Assembly: GCA_002350845.1 (NCBI GenBank)
Contig: DEFL01000048.1
Coordinates: forward strand, 26,098 to 90,097
Direction: 5' to 3'
Length of the DNA stretch: 64,000 nt
Source of the DNA: Christensenella sp. UBA2853
GTDB lineage: Bacteria; Bacillota; Clostridia; Christensenellales; Aristaeellaceae
Shown: one piece after another, positions 17,084-25,103 of the stretch
Position numbering within the stretch: position 1 is the first letter of the stretch
Layout of the letters: every line of letters begins with the position of its first letter
Translations under genes and position numbers: made by a program
The notes under the pieces: generated by a model
Told to the model about the DNA's origin: nothing
What the model saw: the letters and a program-made list of their open reading frames with translations, nothing else
Database searches by the model: none

Positions 17084-17461
17084 TCAGGATCCAAAGTACG
17101 CGCGGTACGCATCATAGGTCGTCGATACGCTTTTCTCTGCGTTATAACTGAGAAGCTCCGAAAACGGCCTGAGGGACCGCGCGGGAGAAAGGCCTTCTTC
17201 CCTCAGCGCCGCGTACCGGCGCAGTGTCTCCTCCCTTGCAGCGATCAGAATCCACTCGAACCGTTCCTCTTCCGGCAGCTCCGGATTCTCCTCGAGTGCA
17301 GAAATCAGTCCGTGCCTGGCAATGAGTTCTTCCGCCTCTGCATGGACCATGGTGTAGACTTCATGCGTCAAAGGCGGCGACAGCGCAAGATCCTTGCACC
17401 CTGCAGCAACACATTCACAGAACGCCGTGATCATCCCCAGAATAAATGAACGCTGATCCAT
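17084..17461 (-). CDS. Hypothetical helical protein
   Basis: An unrecognised 125-residue protein, rich in Glu and Leu and probably all-helical, without signal peptide or membrane segment. CGGAGG precedes the ATG. Three cysteines lie in the first 22 residues (CEC, then C). It is convergent with the GNAT pair and divergent from the SH3 gene. No function can be given. Confidence 0.6.
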   Translation of the reverse strand: MDQRSFILGMITAFCECVAAGCKDLALSPPLTHEVYTMVHAEAEELIARHGLISALEENPELPEEERFEWILIAAREETLRRYAALREEGLSPARSLRPFSELLSYNAEKSVSTTYDAYRAYFGS

Positions 17462-17515
17462 GACAGTACCTCCGTTTGCTCATTTTCAGAAACTCCATGC
17501 TGTTTTCCTGTACCG

Positions 17516-17524
17516 ATTATAGCA
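17516..17524 (-). promoter_or_regulatory. Extended -10 for the leftward hypothetical gene
   Basis: TGCTATAAT on the minus strand. The -35 region is weak. Confidence 0.4.
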
Positions 17525-17576
17525 GGAAAAGGCCGGCCGCAGAAGAGATGGATGAAATCCGGCATGCCGCCGAGTA

Positions 17577-17605
17577 TTGCCCTGGGGTTCGACTTTCGCT
17601 ATAAT
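17577..17605 (+). promoter_or_regulatory. Promoter of the SH3-domain gene
   Basis: TTGCCC, a 17-bp spacer and TATAAT (17600-17605), 25 bp upstream of the GTG start. Confidence 0.65.
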
Positions 17606-17630
17606 GAATTCAGAACAGGAGGAATGAAAA

Positions 17631-18212
17631 GTGAAAAAACTGCTTTTGTATACGGTCATCGTTTTGCTGATCCTGTCCGCCGCGCTTCCGGCCCTCGCAG
17701 GCACCTGCTATGTCAAAACGCCCAACGGAAAAACCGTCAATATGCGCAGTCCCGAGGACAATTCCGTTCTGGCCCATATTCCCTACGGAACCCAGCTTGC
17801 CTTTGACGACAACCTGTCCACTGAGGTGGTCGCCTATGTGACCTATGACGGGCAGAAGGGGTATGTCCGATGGTCCTATCTCTCCAATACCGACCCGGGG
17901 CCCTATAAAAAGAAAGGCTCTGCCAAAGCAACGGAGGCACCCGGCTCCTATGGCGAAGGTCTCTACAGTATCACGGCGACAGGCGCTTATATTCAGTTCC
18001 CGAACAAAAAGGGAAAGGGCTCCGGCACCCGCTATTCGGAAGTCCGGTTCGATGACCCGGTGGATGTCGTGATCACAGCCAGCATTCCCAAAGGCAAAAA
18101 ACTGGCCGGCTGGAAGATCAACAGCGTCTATATCAGCTTCTACAAAAGCGTCAAAACATTCCGGCTTCCGGAAGTTTTTGACAATACCACGATCGAGGCC
18201 GTTTTTAAGTAA
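17631..18212 (+). CDS. Secreted SH3-domain protein
   Basis: The protein has 193 residues. A signal peptide (residues 1-23, ending ALPALA-G) is followed by a bacterial SH3 domain (about 25-85; CYVKTPNGKTVNMRSPED, VAYVTYDGQKGYVRWSYL), a short linker, and a C-terminal beta domain (about 110-193) that looks like the InlB/bacterial-repeat class. SH3b domains usually bind cell-wall peptides, so a cell-surface role is inferred. The GTG is chosen because AGGAGG sits 8 nt upstream; the ATG seven nt upstream is in another frame. Confidence 0.8.
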   Translation: MKKLLLYTVIVLLILSAALPALAGTCYVKTPNGKTVNMRSPEDNSVLAHIPYGTQLAFDDNLSTEVVAYVTYDGQKGYVRWSYLSNTDPGPYKKKGSAKATEAPGSYGEGLYSITATGAYIQFPNKKGKGSGTRYSEVRFDDPVDVVITASIPKGKKLAGWKINSVYISFYKSVKTFRLPEVFDNTTIEAVFK

Positions 18213-18226
18213 TCAGCCTATCAATG

Positions 18227-18259
18227 CAACACGCCCAGGCAGAATGCCTGGGCGTGTTG
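18227..18259. terminator. Terminator hairpin between convergent genes
   Basis: The 15-bp arms CAACACGCCCAGGCA and its complement flank a GAA loop. The T-runs are weak on both sides. Confidence 0.7.
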
Positions 18260-18272
18260 TATTTGCAGTGGA

Positions 18273-19106
18273 TCATTTTGCCTCGTGACCTTCCATATGC
18301 ACCCGAAGATGCGGATAGGTCATCTCGACATGGTTTTCTTTGAATGCCGCATAGATTTCTTCATTGAGACGGTACTTGGTATTCAGGAAATCAGGGCCGT
18401 TGACCCAGACCCACAGCGTGTACTGGATTGCACTGTCTCCATAGTTTTCCAGATGGACCACCGGCTCCGGATCCGAAAGAATCTGGGGAATCCGCCGGAC
18501 GGCTTTCATCAGTGCCTGTTTCACTTCCTCCGGCATATTGTCATAGGACGCCGAGACCGAAATCTCAATGCGGCGCTGCGGATTCATGGAGTAGTTGATG
18601 AGCCGGTTGGTATAGGTGGTGGAGTTCGGCACAAAGATCACGCGGCCGTCCGGCGCAAGCAGGCGTGTATACATCAGATTGATATCCTTGACCGTGCCCG
18701 AGTATCCGTCCGTTTCCACAAACTGACCGATTTCAAAGGTTTTCACCGTCAGTATGATCAGTCCGCCGGCCAGGTTGCTGAGCACACCCTGCACAGCAAG
18801 AGAAATGGCAATGCCGATGACAGAGAAAACGGCCACAAAGGATGTGATCGGAATGCCCAGCACATTGGCTGCGATCATGACCACGATCAGGTCAATCACG
18901 AACCGGATCATGGTGCGCAGCATGCTCGTCACGGAAGGCACAACCCTGTATTTCTCCAGCAGCCGGTTGATCAGCTTCACGACCATCCTCGAGAGGATCA
19001 GGCCGACCACCAGCACAATCGCAGCGGCAATGATTTTCTGCGGCGTCTGTGATTTGGCGATGTTGATGACCTCTTCCACCTGGGACACATCGACCGTCGT
19101 ATCCAT
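18273..19106 (-). CDS. Small-conductance mechanosensitive channel (MscS family)
   Basis: At 277 residues this is the size of MscS. Three N-terminal helices (about 25-45, 63-85, 90-110) lead into the pore-lining helix and the beta domain. The pore region (GIAISLAVQGVLSNLAGGLIIL) and the linker motif FVPNSTTYTNRLINYS are diagnostic. It opens under membrane tension to release solutes during osmotic downshock. It is the first gene or a single gene on the minus strand, 34 bp downstream of the next leftward gene. Confidence 0.92.
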   Translation of the reverse strand: MDTTVDVSQVEEVINIAKSQTPQKIIAAAIVLVVGLILSRMVVKLINRLLEKYRVVPSVTSMLRTMIRFVIDLIVVMIAANVLGIPITSFVAVFSVIGIAISLAVQGVLSNLAGGLIILTVKTFEIGQFVETDGYSGTVKDINLMYTRLLAPDGRVIFVPNSTTYTNRLINYSMNPQRRIEISVSASYDNMPEEVKQALMKAVRRIPQILSDPEPVVHLENYGDSAIQYTLWVWVNGPDFLNTKYRLNEEIYAAFKENHVEMTYPHLRVHMEGHEAK

Positions 19107-19140
19107 CCTGTCATCTCCCCTTTACAGTGTACGCGCTGTC

Positions 19141-20178
19141 TCAGTCCTCTGAACGGACCGTGCCGTCAGCCACTTCGACATTCTCTCCCTTGATCTCCTC
19201 ATCACACAGGCGGATCACAATCTCTCCTCCGCTGATGCTCACGCTGTCATCTGCCTGAATGGCCTCATCCCCGGTGGAGATATCAATGCGGCCGTCTGTG
19301 ATGATCACGTTCCCTGCGTGCAGTCCGTCATCCTCTGTGTCCAGCACGATCTCACCGCCGAGAATCGTCAGGTCCGTCACGGCTTTCAGCCCTTTGCGCG
19401 AGGCAGCGCTCTTCTGCTTTCCGTTCATCGCGCCGTCTCCGGTTTTGATGTTCAGCGTGCCGTCTTCCACAATGACCCAGCCCTTGTCCTCTTTGTTGTC
19501 TCGGTTGCTGGAAATGGCGTCGCCCCCGGAGACCACAGAGATGCTGCCGCCGAGAATCAGGACCGAATTCCGGCCCTTCACAGCGTCATTCACGGATGTC
19601 ACCTGCAGATGACCGTCCGCAATCACCAGGTCTGCCTTGCAGTGAATGCCGTTTTTTGCGCCGCCTTCAATCACCAGAGTGCCTGTCCCGTTGATCGACA
19701 GATCGTCCTGGGCATACACGGCCGCTGCCGCTGTCTCCGATCCGAAGATCTGCTGTGTATGGTCGGAAAGTGTATTCACACTTTCCCCGTCCAGCGTCAG
19801 CACCAGTTTATCGGCCGACTGCTCAAAGATCGCAGGGCCTGCAGGACTGTCAATGGATACATTCTGAAGGATCAGACGCACCTTTTTTTCTTCGCCCACC
19901 GAGACCACAATCTGGCCTTTCCATGTCCCGGTCACCAGATAGTCGCCTTCCTCACGGATCGTCACGGTCTGGTTCTCCACGGAGACCGCCTGGGGATCCG
20001 AGACCTCCGCTCCGCTTTCCGAAAGACGGATTGTCTCCACTTCATCCGCATCCCACTGGTCATTCAGATCCCTGTCCTTATAGAGAGAAGCAACATCCGG
20101 GAGTCCCTGCGCAGCAGCACTGCAAAGCACGCTCAGCATCAGGATGAGGGCAAGCCCCGTGGAAATCACATGTTTCAT
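19141..20178 (-). CDS. Secreted Cthe_2159-type beta-helix protein (polysaccharide-binding)
   Basis: The 345-residue protein has a signal peptide (1-23; ends AAAQG). Its body consists of repeated short beta strands (GTLVIEGG, DLVIADGHLQVTS, NSVLILGGSISVVSGGDAISS, NVIITDGRIDIST), a right-handed parallel beta-helix pattern. It fits the Cthe_2159/'carbohydrate-binding domain' family, whose founder binds cellulose and polygalacturonic acid and coordinates calcium. The many Asp in NDAVKGR and DDGLHAGN positions would fit calcium. Here it probably binds plant polysaccharide at the cell surface or wall. It ends with a short acidic tail. Confidence 0.8.
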   Translation of the reverse strand: MKHVISTGLALILMLSVLCSAAAQGLPDVASLYKDRDLNDQWDADEVETIRLSESGAEVSDPQAVSVENQTVTIREEGDYLVTGTWKGQIVVSVGEEKKVRLILQNVSIDSPAGPAIFEQSADKLVLTLDGESVNTLSDHTQQIFGSETAAAAVYAQDDLSINGTGTLVIEGGAKNGIHCKADLVIADGHLQVTSVNDAVKGRNSVLILGGSISVVSGGDAISSNRDNKEDKGWVIVEDGTLNIKTGDGAMNGKQKSAASRKGLKAVTDLTILGGEIVLDTEDDGLHAGNVIITDGRIDISTGDEAIQADDSVSISGGEIVIRLCDEEIKGENVEVADGTVRSED

Positions 20179-20260
20179 ATTCCTCGTCTCCTGTCATCAG
20201 TCTGTTCCGACACTGTGCATCATATCATACTCAAGACACACGGAAAAGAGGCTTTCCGCA

Positions 20261-21397
20261 TCAGGGATGCAGCGGAATCAGGAGGTCCTGTACATCCTCC
20301 GGCTCACTTTCCAGCACGCCGAGAATCCACTCCCGGGTCACCGCACGCACCGCGGCTTTTCTCCACTTTTCGCATCCGGGCTGTGCGAGGAATTCCGCGC
20401 TGCGCCTCCCGATACTGCTGTCGAGTTCAGCCATGAACGCCTCAGTAAACCATGCAATGGCTTCCTCATCGCCTTCGTATGCCGTCCCCTCAAGAGAACC
20501 GGATGCCATGCGTTCTCCGAGCATTCTCGCACCCTGCTGCATTTCAAGCCAGGTGCTTCCCTGCGGATCATACAGCGGTTCCACCCGGTAATGCCAGTTC
20601 TCACCTTCCCGTGTGACCGTACCGGCCCAGGCCGGATAGCTTGTGGGGACACCGATATTGATCTGCCGCAGGCCGTCTGAAGACAGCGTGTAATTATTGT
20701 GCCGGTGTCCGCAGAAATACACCCGCACGCCGTATGTTTCCAGCACGGCAGCCATCTGCTGTGCGTTTCTTGTGCTGTCTCTTCCGTCCCCGAACGGGAA
20801 CAGCGGATAATGCCCGCAGGCAATCACATCGGTGCCTTCCGGCAGGTTCTTCAGAACACCCTCTGCCCAGACGACCAGATCCCGACTGGTTTCTCCGTAT
20901 TCCGTCATCCTTGAGGACGGATCATAGGCGTTGGTATCCAGCATCAGAAGACAGCTTCCGCCGGGCGTCATGACCGCATAGCTTGCACTTTCCGGATCCT
21001 TTTCAAACGCATCCTCTCTGCCAAAACGGGCATACCTTGCCGCAAAGACGGCCGGTGATGTGTCCCCCGTCAGATCATGATTGCCGGGAATCACATAGAC
21101 CGGCTTCCCGGTTTTCTTTTCGAGGGTATCCAGCCAGGACAGGAAAACCGAATGCTCCTCCAGCCTGCCATTGTTTGTATTGTCACCCAGGAAGATCAGG
21201 CCGTCAGCCTCTGCAGCGATCTGTTCGATGGCCCCGAGTGTACCTGCAAACTCGTCCGGATCGGCTGTCAGATGAAGGTCTGCGATCATAGCGGTGGTCT
21301 CCGCATGCGCCGGGAGCAGCAGCGCCGTCAAAAGCAGAATCACGCCGAGCAGTGTCCATCTGTGGAGCGCCATTCTCCCGTTTCCTGAATCCCGCAT
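20261..21397 (-). CDS. Exported metallophosphoesterase
   Basis: This calcineurin-like phosphoesterase has 378 residues from the ATG at 21397; GTG at 21406 is an alternative, and AAAGGA lies 11 nt upstream. An N-terminal hydrophobic signal (WTLLGVILLLTALLLPAHAE) is followed by the metal-binding motifs: DLHL (D, H), GDNTNNGR (GDxx..N), GNHD, GHYP and CGHRHN. These are the five phosphodiesterase blocks. The substrate is unknown and it acts outside the membrane. It lies downstream of the flavodoxin gene but behind a terminator. Confidence 0.87.
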   Translation of the reverse strand: MRDSGNGRMALHRWTLLGVILLLTALLLPAHAETTAMIADLHLTADPDEFAGTLGAIEQIAAEADGLIFLGDNTNNGRLEEHSVFLSWLDTLEKKTGKPVYVIPGNHDLTGDTSPAVFAARYARFGREDAFEKDPESASYAVMTPGGSCLLMLDTNAYDPSSRMTEYGETSRDLVVWAEGVLKNLPEGTDVIACGHYPLFPFGDGRDSTRNAQQMAAVLETYGVRVYFCGHRHNNYTLSSDGLRQINIGVPTSYPAWAGTVTREGENWHYRVEPLYDPQGSTWLEMQQGARMLGERMASGSLEGTAYEGDEEAIAWFTEAFMAELDSSIGRRSAEFLAQPGCEKWRKAAVRAVTREWILGVLESEPEDVQDLLIPLHP

Positions 21398-21480
21398 TCC
21401 ATCCACCGTCCTTTCTTTTCCATGCTGCATCTTACCAAACCGCTCAGGAAAGAGCAATGAAGGAGAGCCCCGACCCATGG

Positions 21481-21515
21481 AAAAAAATGAAAAAGACCAT
21501 ACGTCATCCGTATGG
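21481..21515 (-). terminator. Terminator after the flavodoxin gene
   Basis: On the minus strand the arms CCATACG and CGTATGG (21497-21515) are followed by TCTTTTTCATTTTTTT. Confidence 0.75.
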
Positions 21516-21631
21516 CCTGCAGATTCATCCGCCGGTGATGGACAAAATCGTGCCGAAGGTCAGGGCACGTGCATCCGAATGTCCTCAGCCGGCTGTCAGG
21601 AAATTCCTCATGGCTGTCGTATCAAGGGAAA

Positions 21632-22048
21632 TCAGGCAAGTGCTGCACCCAATGCTCTGCATCCTGCCACGGCTTCATCATCCGGTGCCTCATTGCAGAT
21701 CACAGACGTGGTGCACAGTGCAATGCCCTTTTCAGCACAGCGCTCTTCCCAGGAGCGCATCCATTCGCCGTCACCCCAGCCGTATGATCCGAACAGGGCA
21801 ACCTTTTTGCCAGCGAGAGCGCCTTCAATGCTGTCCAGGCACGGCACAAATTCACTGTCTTCCAGCTCTTCCGAACCCATTGCCGGGCATCCGAGCGCTA
21901 CACCATCATATCCGGACACATCGGACACGTCCGCAGGGGTCAGAAGATCTGTTTCTGCTCCGGCTGCCTTCGCGCCTTCCGCCACGGCCTCTGCCATGGC
22001 CTGTGTGTTCCCGGTGCCGCTCCAATAGATCACTGCTACTTTGCTCAT
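21632..22048 (-). CDS. Flavodoxin
   Basis: This 138-residue FMN electron carrier opens with the phosphate loop VIYWSGTGNTQAMA and later has FGSYGWGDGEWM, the loop stacking on the isoalloxazine ring. It replaces ferredoxin when iron is scarce. The ATG at 22048 follows AAGGAAAAGGA; a longer upstream frame runs into the previous gene and is rejected. It is 61 nt downstream of the DUF3793 gene and shares its operator-controlled promoter, a pairing often seen in iron-regulated clostridial operons. Confidence 0.92.
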   Translation of the reverse strand: MSKVAVIYWSGTGNTQAMAEAVAEGAKAAGAETDLLTPADVSDVSGYDGVALGCPAMGSEELEDSEFVPCLDSIEGALAGKKVALFGSYGWGDGEWMRSWEERCAEKGIALCTTSVICNEAPDDEAVAGCRALGAALA

Positions 22049-22109
22049 GTTTTTCCCATCCTTTTCCTTATCTATCCGATCACAGCACATTGTATGCCGT
22101 GTCACGGTC

Positions 22110-22658
22110 TTATGATCCCACTGCCAGCTGGTCGAGCCGGCTTCCGCTTTGCAGTCTGGAAAGCAGGATGCTGGTGCATGCCCTGCATTTCCGGAACTGT
22201 TCCTGTGCTCCTTCCGGATTGTCATATACCTTCCACAGGCCGCACAGCAGGCAGTCATCCCGGCTGTGCATAAAGCCCTCCACATCCTTCGGCGGATACC
22301 CCAGGAACAGTCCGATCTCATGCGGGAATTCGTTCCCGCGTGACAGCCGCATGATGAGATTGCAGATGCACTGATCCGGATCGCTGCAGGTATATCCGCA
22401 CTCTCTAAGCAGCTTCTGTGCGGTTTTGTCCTGAAGGTCCCGGGCCAATCTCGAAGGCCGGTAAAGATAGATCAGTTCCTTCCCGTCCTTCCATCGCAGA
22501 GGGAGCACCCGAATGCCATACGCTTTCAACATCTGATTCAGCCGCCTGATCGACTGCTGCATCTTCTCCCGGGTGTCAAACGGGGCATTGAACAGACTTC
22601 CTGTCTTGATTGAGGCCAGTGTGGGAGCGCACTGGCGGACCACCATTTCGTCGGACAT
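22110..22658 (-). CDS. DUF3793 family protein
   Basis: At 182 residues this matches DUF3793: CAPTLASIKTGSLF near the start, RLNQMLKAYGIRVLPL, LYRPSRLARDL, then the cysteine-rich core CGYTCSD, RLSRGNEFPHEIGLFLGYPPKDVEGF and the CRAC near the end. The family is uncharacterised and is commonly adjacent to feo genes and flavodoxin, so a role in iron limitation is inferred. The ATG at 22658 follows TGGAGGG. Two palindromic operators lie between it and its promoter. Confidence 0.85.
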   Translation of the reverse strand: MSDEMVVRQCAPTLASIKTGSLFNAPFDTREKMQQSIRRLNQMLKAYGIRVLPLRWKDGKELIYLYRPSRLARDLQDKTAQKLLRECGYTCSDPDQCICNLIMRLSRGNEFPHEIGLFLGYPPKDVEGFMHSRDDCLLCGLWKVYDNPEGAQEQFRKCRACTSILLSRLQSGSRLDQLAVGS

Positions 22659-22671
22659 CGTACCCTCCAGA

Positions 22672-22691
22672 AAGTTAGATTGTGCTAACTT
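22672..22691. promoter_or_regulatory. Palindromic operator, site 2 (DUF3793 leader)
   Basis: AAGTTAG and CTAACTT arms with a 6-nt gap form a 20-bp dyad, 4 nt upstream of the DUF3793 ribosome binding site. It shares the GTTAG-N6-CTAAC pattern with sites 1 and 3. Confidence 0.7.
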
Positions 22692-22740
22692 CAGGTTTGA
22701 AAGAAAGGTCATGCCGGATCCCGACATGGCGCACAATTGC

Positions 22741-22758
22741 GGTTAGATATGTCTAACC
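22741..22758. promoter_or_regulatory. Palindromic operator, site 1 (DUF3793 promoter)
   Basis: GGTTAGATATGTCTAACC is an 18-bp dyad with one central mismatch pair. It starts 9 bp downstream of the -10 box and so covers the transcription start region, a repressor position. Confidence 0.75.
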
Positions 22759-22767
22759 CGCGTCCTT

Positions 22768-22796
22768 ATTCTATTCGATTTCAGGATTCCTGTCAA
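22768..22796 (-). promoter_or_regulatory. Promoter of the DUF3793-flavodoxin operon
   Basis: On the minus strand TTGACA (22791-22796), a 17-bp spacer and TAGAAT (22768-22773) form a near-perfect sigma-A promoter. Confidence 0.85.
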
Positions 22797-22842
22797 GTGG
22801 GTCCGAAAAAAAGCTGCGTGCTCTGTTCATCCGATCTCGTCC

Positions 22843-23469
22843 TCACTTGACGGCCTTCACGCACAGCCGGTCATGCTGTTCGTCGTCATCCATTTCCACC
22901 TCGGCAAACCCTGCACGGAGCAGCACCACACGGAGATCCTCCCCGGTATACACATGCATGCCTTCAATGATGTTTGTCCACCGGGTGGATTTTTTGTGCT
23001 TCCCGTCCGATTCATTCACGATCAGGAAGATACCGCCCGTTTTCAGGACACGGTGCACTTCCCGAAAAGCAGCTTCCAGTTCCGGCCAGAAATACACGGT
23101 TTCAAAAGCCGTCACACGGTCAAACACAGCGTCCCCAAACGGAAGATCCGCAGCATCCCCTTCTGTCACCGTACACCGTCCTGCTTTGATCGCCTTCGCA
23201 TTGACTTTTCGCGATGTTTCCACAGACACAGGTGAATAATCCACGCCATGCACCTGGCCGTTTCCGCACAGCTTCAGCATGCGGCTGATATTCGCACCGC
23301 CGCCACATCCGCAGTCCAGCACCGTTTCATCCCCCTGAAACGGCGCATGAAAGAGTCCCCAGACCGCCAGTTTTGCATGGCTGCCTCCATTCATGCCCGC
23401 AACCATCACTCGGCCGATCCATCCTTCCGGTCTGCGCGTGTTGGCAAATATCCTGCTGATCACTCCCAT
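22843..23469 (-). CDS. Class I SAM-dependent methyltransferase
   Basis: The 208-residue protein has the Rossmann methyltransferase core: motif I VLDCGCGGGANISRML (about 50-65), VHGVDYSP (acidic end of strand 2), EGDAADLPFGDAVFDRV, and motif IV-VI FREVHRVLKTGGIFL. It belongs to the broad Methyltransf_11 group, so the substrate cannot be named. GAAAGGAAGAG precedes the ATG. It is the last gene of the ICMT-fusion unit, after the ZIP remnant. Confidence 0.87.
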   Translation of the reverse strand: MGVISRIFANTRRPEGWIGRVMVAGMNGGSHAKLAVWGLFHAPFQGDETVLDCGCGGGANISRMLKLCGNGQVHGVDYSPVSVETSRKVNAKAIKAGRCTVTEGDAADLPFGDAVFDRVTAFETVYFWPELEAAFREVHRVLKTGGIFLIVNESDGKHKKSTRWTNIIEGMHVYTGEDLRVVLLRAGFAEVEMDDDEQHDRLCVKAVK

Positions 23470-23613
23470 TGCTCTCTTCCTTTCTGTTTCATTGTCTGCT
23501 GCAGCCGATCATCCGGTTCCGTGCTTCTTTTGTCTCCCTGACGATCGGAAAAAACGGATAGCAGTGAAACCTGCCCTCCCCAATTTCCAGATTGACCCTG
23601 AGTCCATCCCGCT

Positions 23614-23766
23614 TCAGTGCCCGCAGTATCTCAAGCCCGCCGCAAACCCTGTCAGCACGCGCTGAACCGGTTGCCTGAAATCGCGCTTCATGAAGAAAAC
23701 GCGGGCTGCGCCGGGCGACATTCCCAAAAACGGAATCAGAATCCTGAAGACGACTCCCGCATTCAT
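23614..23766 (-). pseudogene. Truncated ZIP-family metal transporter (N-terminal remnant)
   Basis: A 50-codon frame begins at an ATG that overlaps the TGA of the upstream gene (ATGA) and has AGGAGG 7 nt before it, so it is translationally coupled. Its residues (VVFRILIPFLGMSPGAARVFF, then QRVLTGFAAG) match the first helix and following loop of ZupT-like ZIP zinc/iron importers, which continue for over 200 residues. Here the frame stops after GFAAGLRYCGH. The 125 bp after the stop show no ZIP sequence in any frame that I could follow. A deletion probably removed the rest. An overlapping 104-codon frame is a shadow or remnant. Confidence 0.7.
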
Positions 23767-24932
23767 GGCAGCCTCCTGATGTCCCAGATAAGCGCGATGC
23801 CAAACCAGATGATCATGCTCTCACTCATCAACGCATTGGTAAATCCCATGCGGAATGCCGAAATCGGCAGGCACAGGGAAATACCCTTCAACAGAAGATA
23901 GATCACGATGACATTGGCCGCAGCCATGCCTTTGGGAAAAACGGTGCTGCCCACGCCCTGAAGGACCGCCCACCAGACAAACACGGGGATCATCACAGCC
24001 ACGCTCAGCGGGATCATCCATTTCAGGCGTTCGTAGAGCTGGATGCACACCCCACTGTCTCCCGTAATCGACCAGAGGGTCAGGATCATCACATACAAAA
24101 GGTGCAGTGCAATCCATGGAGTCATGCCAAAGATGTTCAGATAGTGGTATGCCCTGCGCGGTTTCTCCCGGGGAATATAGTTTTCCATGCCGAACAGACC
24201 CATCCCATAGAGCACAATGCCCGGGAAAGCGAGCGCCATTGCCAGATTCAGACGCCAGGCGGCCATGGTGCGCACACCTTCCATCAGCCAGGAAAGTGCA
24301 GCGTCTGACGCAGGATCTCCAAACATCATCAGCCAGTCGCCTGTTCCGAAGCACACACAGCCCAGCATGCCGCACAGCAGCATGGTCACCCTTGTTTTTC
24401 TGTCTTTCCTCACGGAAACGCACCTTTCTCTCTGCTTGTCCATGTTTCCTCTGCGCTTTGGAAACCAGGGAATGCATCGGTTCACCCTCTGGCAGTAGGC
24501 TCTGTAGGGTTCCCCGTAGCGCGCCAGCAGCCACTTTTCTTCCGTATGCCGCATCAGTACGGTCAGAAAAGCCCAGTACAGGATCGGAAGAGGCAGCAGC
24601 AGAAGATTGCCCTCAATGAGAAGAATCCCAGTACAGCCCAGAAGAAAAGCAGCATAGAGCGGATTTCTGACCCAGGTGTAAATGCCGTCGGTCACCAGTT
24701 CATTCTTCAGGATATGCTCATCGATCTTTGAAACCACCGCGGCCAGCACCCAGATACAGCCTGCAAGCACCAGCAGGAAAAATCCGATCAGTTTCAGGAT
24801 CATCTGAACGGTCCTCGGCGGCATCACGGACGGCAGGCTGCCTTTCAGAACAACCGCCAGCACCGTCACAAGAACAATCACAATGGCATAGACAGGTCCA
24901 ATGCCAAACAGCGGCAGATGGCTCTTTTTCAA
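23763..24932 (-). CDS. ICMT-like methyltransferase fused to a DUF6796-like membrane domain
   Basis: The protein has 389 residues from the TTG at 24932, chosen because AAGAAGGG lies 8 nt upstream; a GTG at 24962 has no such site. The first ~160 residues are an isoprenylcysteine-carboxylmethyltransferase/PEMT-type membrane methyltransferase, with the C-terminal motif VTDGIYTWVRNPLYAAFLL and the EEKWLLARYGEPYRAYCQRVNR tail. The rest (about 185-389) is a separate multi-helix domain (CFGTGDWLMMFGDP, FGMTPWIALHLLYV) resembling DUF6796. The fusion is unusual. The promoter carries operator site 3, so expression probably follows metal level. Confidence 0.68.
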   Translation of the reverse strand: MKKSHLPLFGIGPVYAIVIVLVTVLAVVLKGSLPSVMPPRTVQMILKLIGFFLLVLAGCIWVLAAVVSKIDEHILKNELVTDGIYTWVRNPLYAAFLLGCTGILLIEGNLLLLPLPILYWAFLTVLMRHTEEKWLLARYGEPYRAYCQRVNRCIPWFPKRRGNMDKQRERCVSVRKDRKTRVTMLLCGMLGCVCFGTGDWLMMFGDPASDAALSWLMEGVRTMAAWRLNLAMALAFPGIVLYGMGLFGMENYIPREKPRRAYHYLNIFGMTPWIALHLLYVMILTLWSITGDSGVCIQLYERLKWMIPLSVAVMIPVFVWWAVLQGVGSTVFPKGMAAANVIVIYLLLKGISLCLPISAFRMGFTNALMSESMIIWFGIALIWDIRRLP

Positions 24933-24994
24933 AGCCTGTTCCCTTCTTCCCTGTTCCCACACAGCATACGCTTCACATTCAATACCGTATGGTG

Positions 24995-25010
24995 GTTAGC
25001 TTTGTTTAAC
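24995..25010. promoter_or_regulatory. Palindromic operator, site 3 (ICMT-fusion promoter)
   Basis: GTTAGCTTTGTTTAAC has GTTA/TAAC arms and the GTTAG-N6-YTAAC pattern of sites 1 and 2. It abuts the -10 box on its downstream side. Confidence 0.68.
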
Positions 25011-25011
25011 T

Positions 25012-25039
25012 ATTATAGCACGCCGCTGAAAAAAGGCAA
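25012..25039 (-). promoter_or_regulatory. Promoter of the ICMT-fusion operon
   Basis: On the minus strand TTGCCT (25034-25039), a 16-bp spacer and TATAAT (25012-25017) with a TGC extension. Confidence 0.75.
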
Positions 25040-25053
25040 TTCCTGCTTTTGCT

Positions 25054-25088
25054 GCAAAAAGAAAAAGGTGCCCGTTTCGAGCACCTTC
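25054..25088 (-). terminator. Terminator after the PAP2 gene
   Basis: On the minus strand a hairpin AAGGTGC...GCACCTT is followed by TTTCTTTTTG. Confidence 0.72.
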
Positions 25089-25103
25089 TCTTCTCATCCT
25101 GTG

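Noticed and set aside
23489..23803. A 104-codon minus-strand frame between the ICMT fusion and the methyltransferase
   Set aside because: The ZIP-like reading frame is the one with a ribosome binding site and coupling; this frame has no recognisable domain and starts inside the upstream gene.
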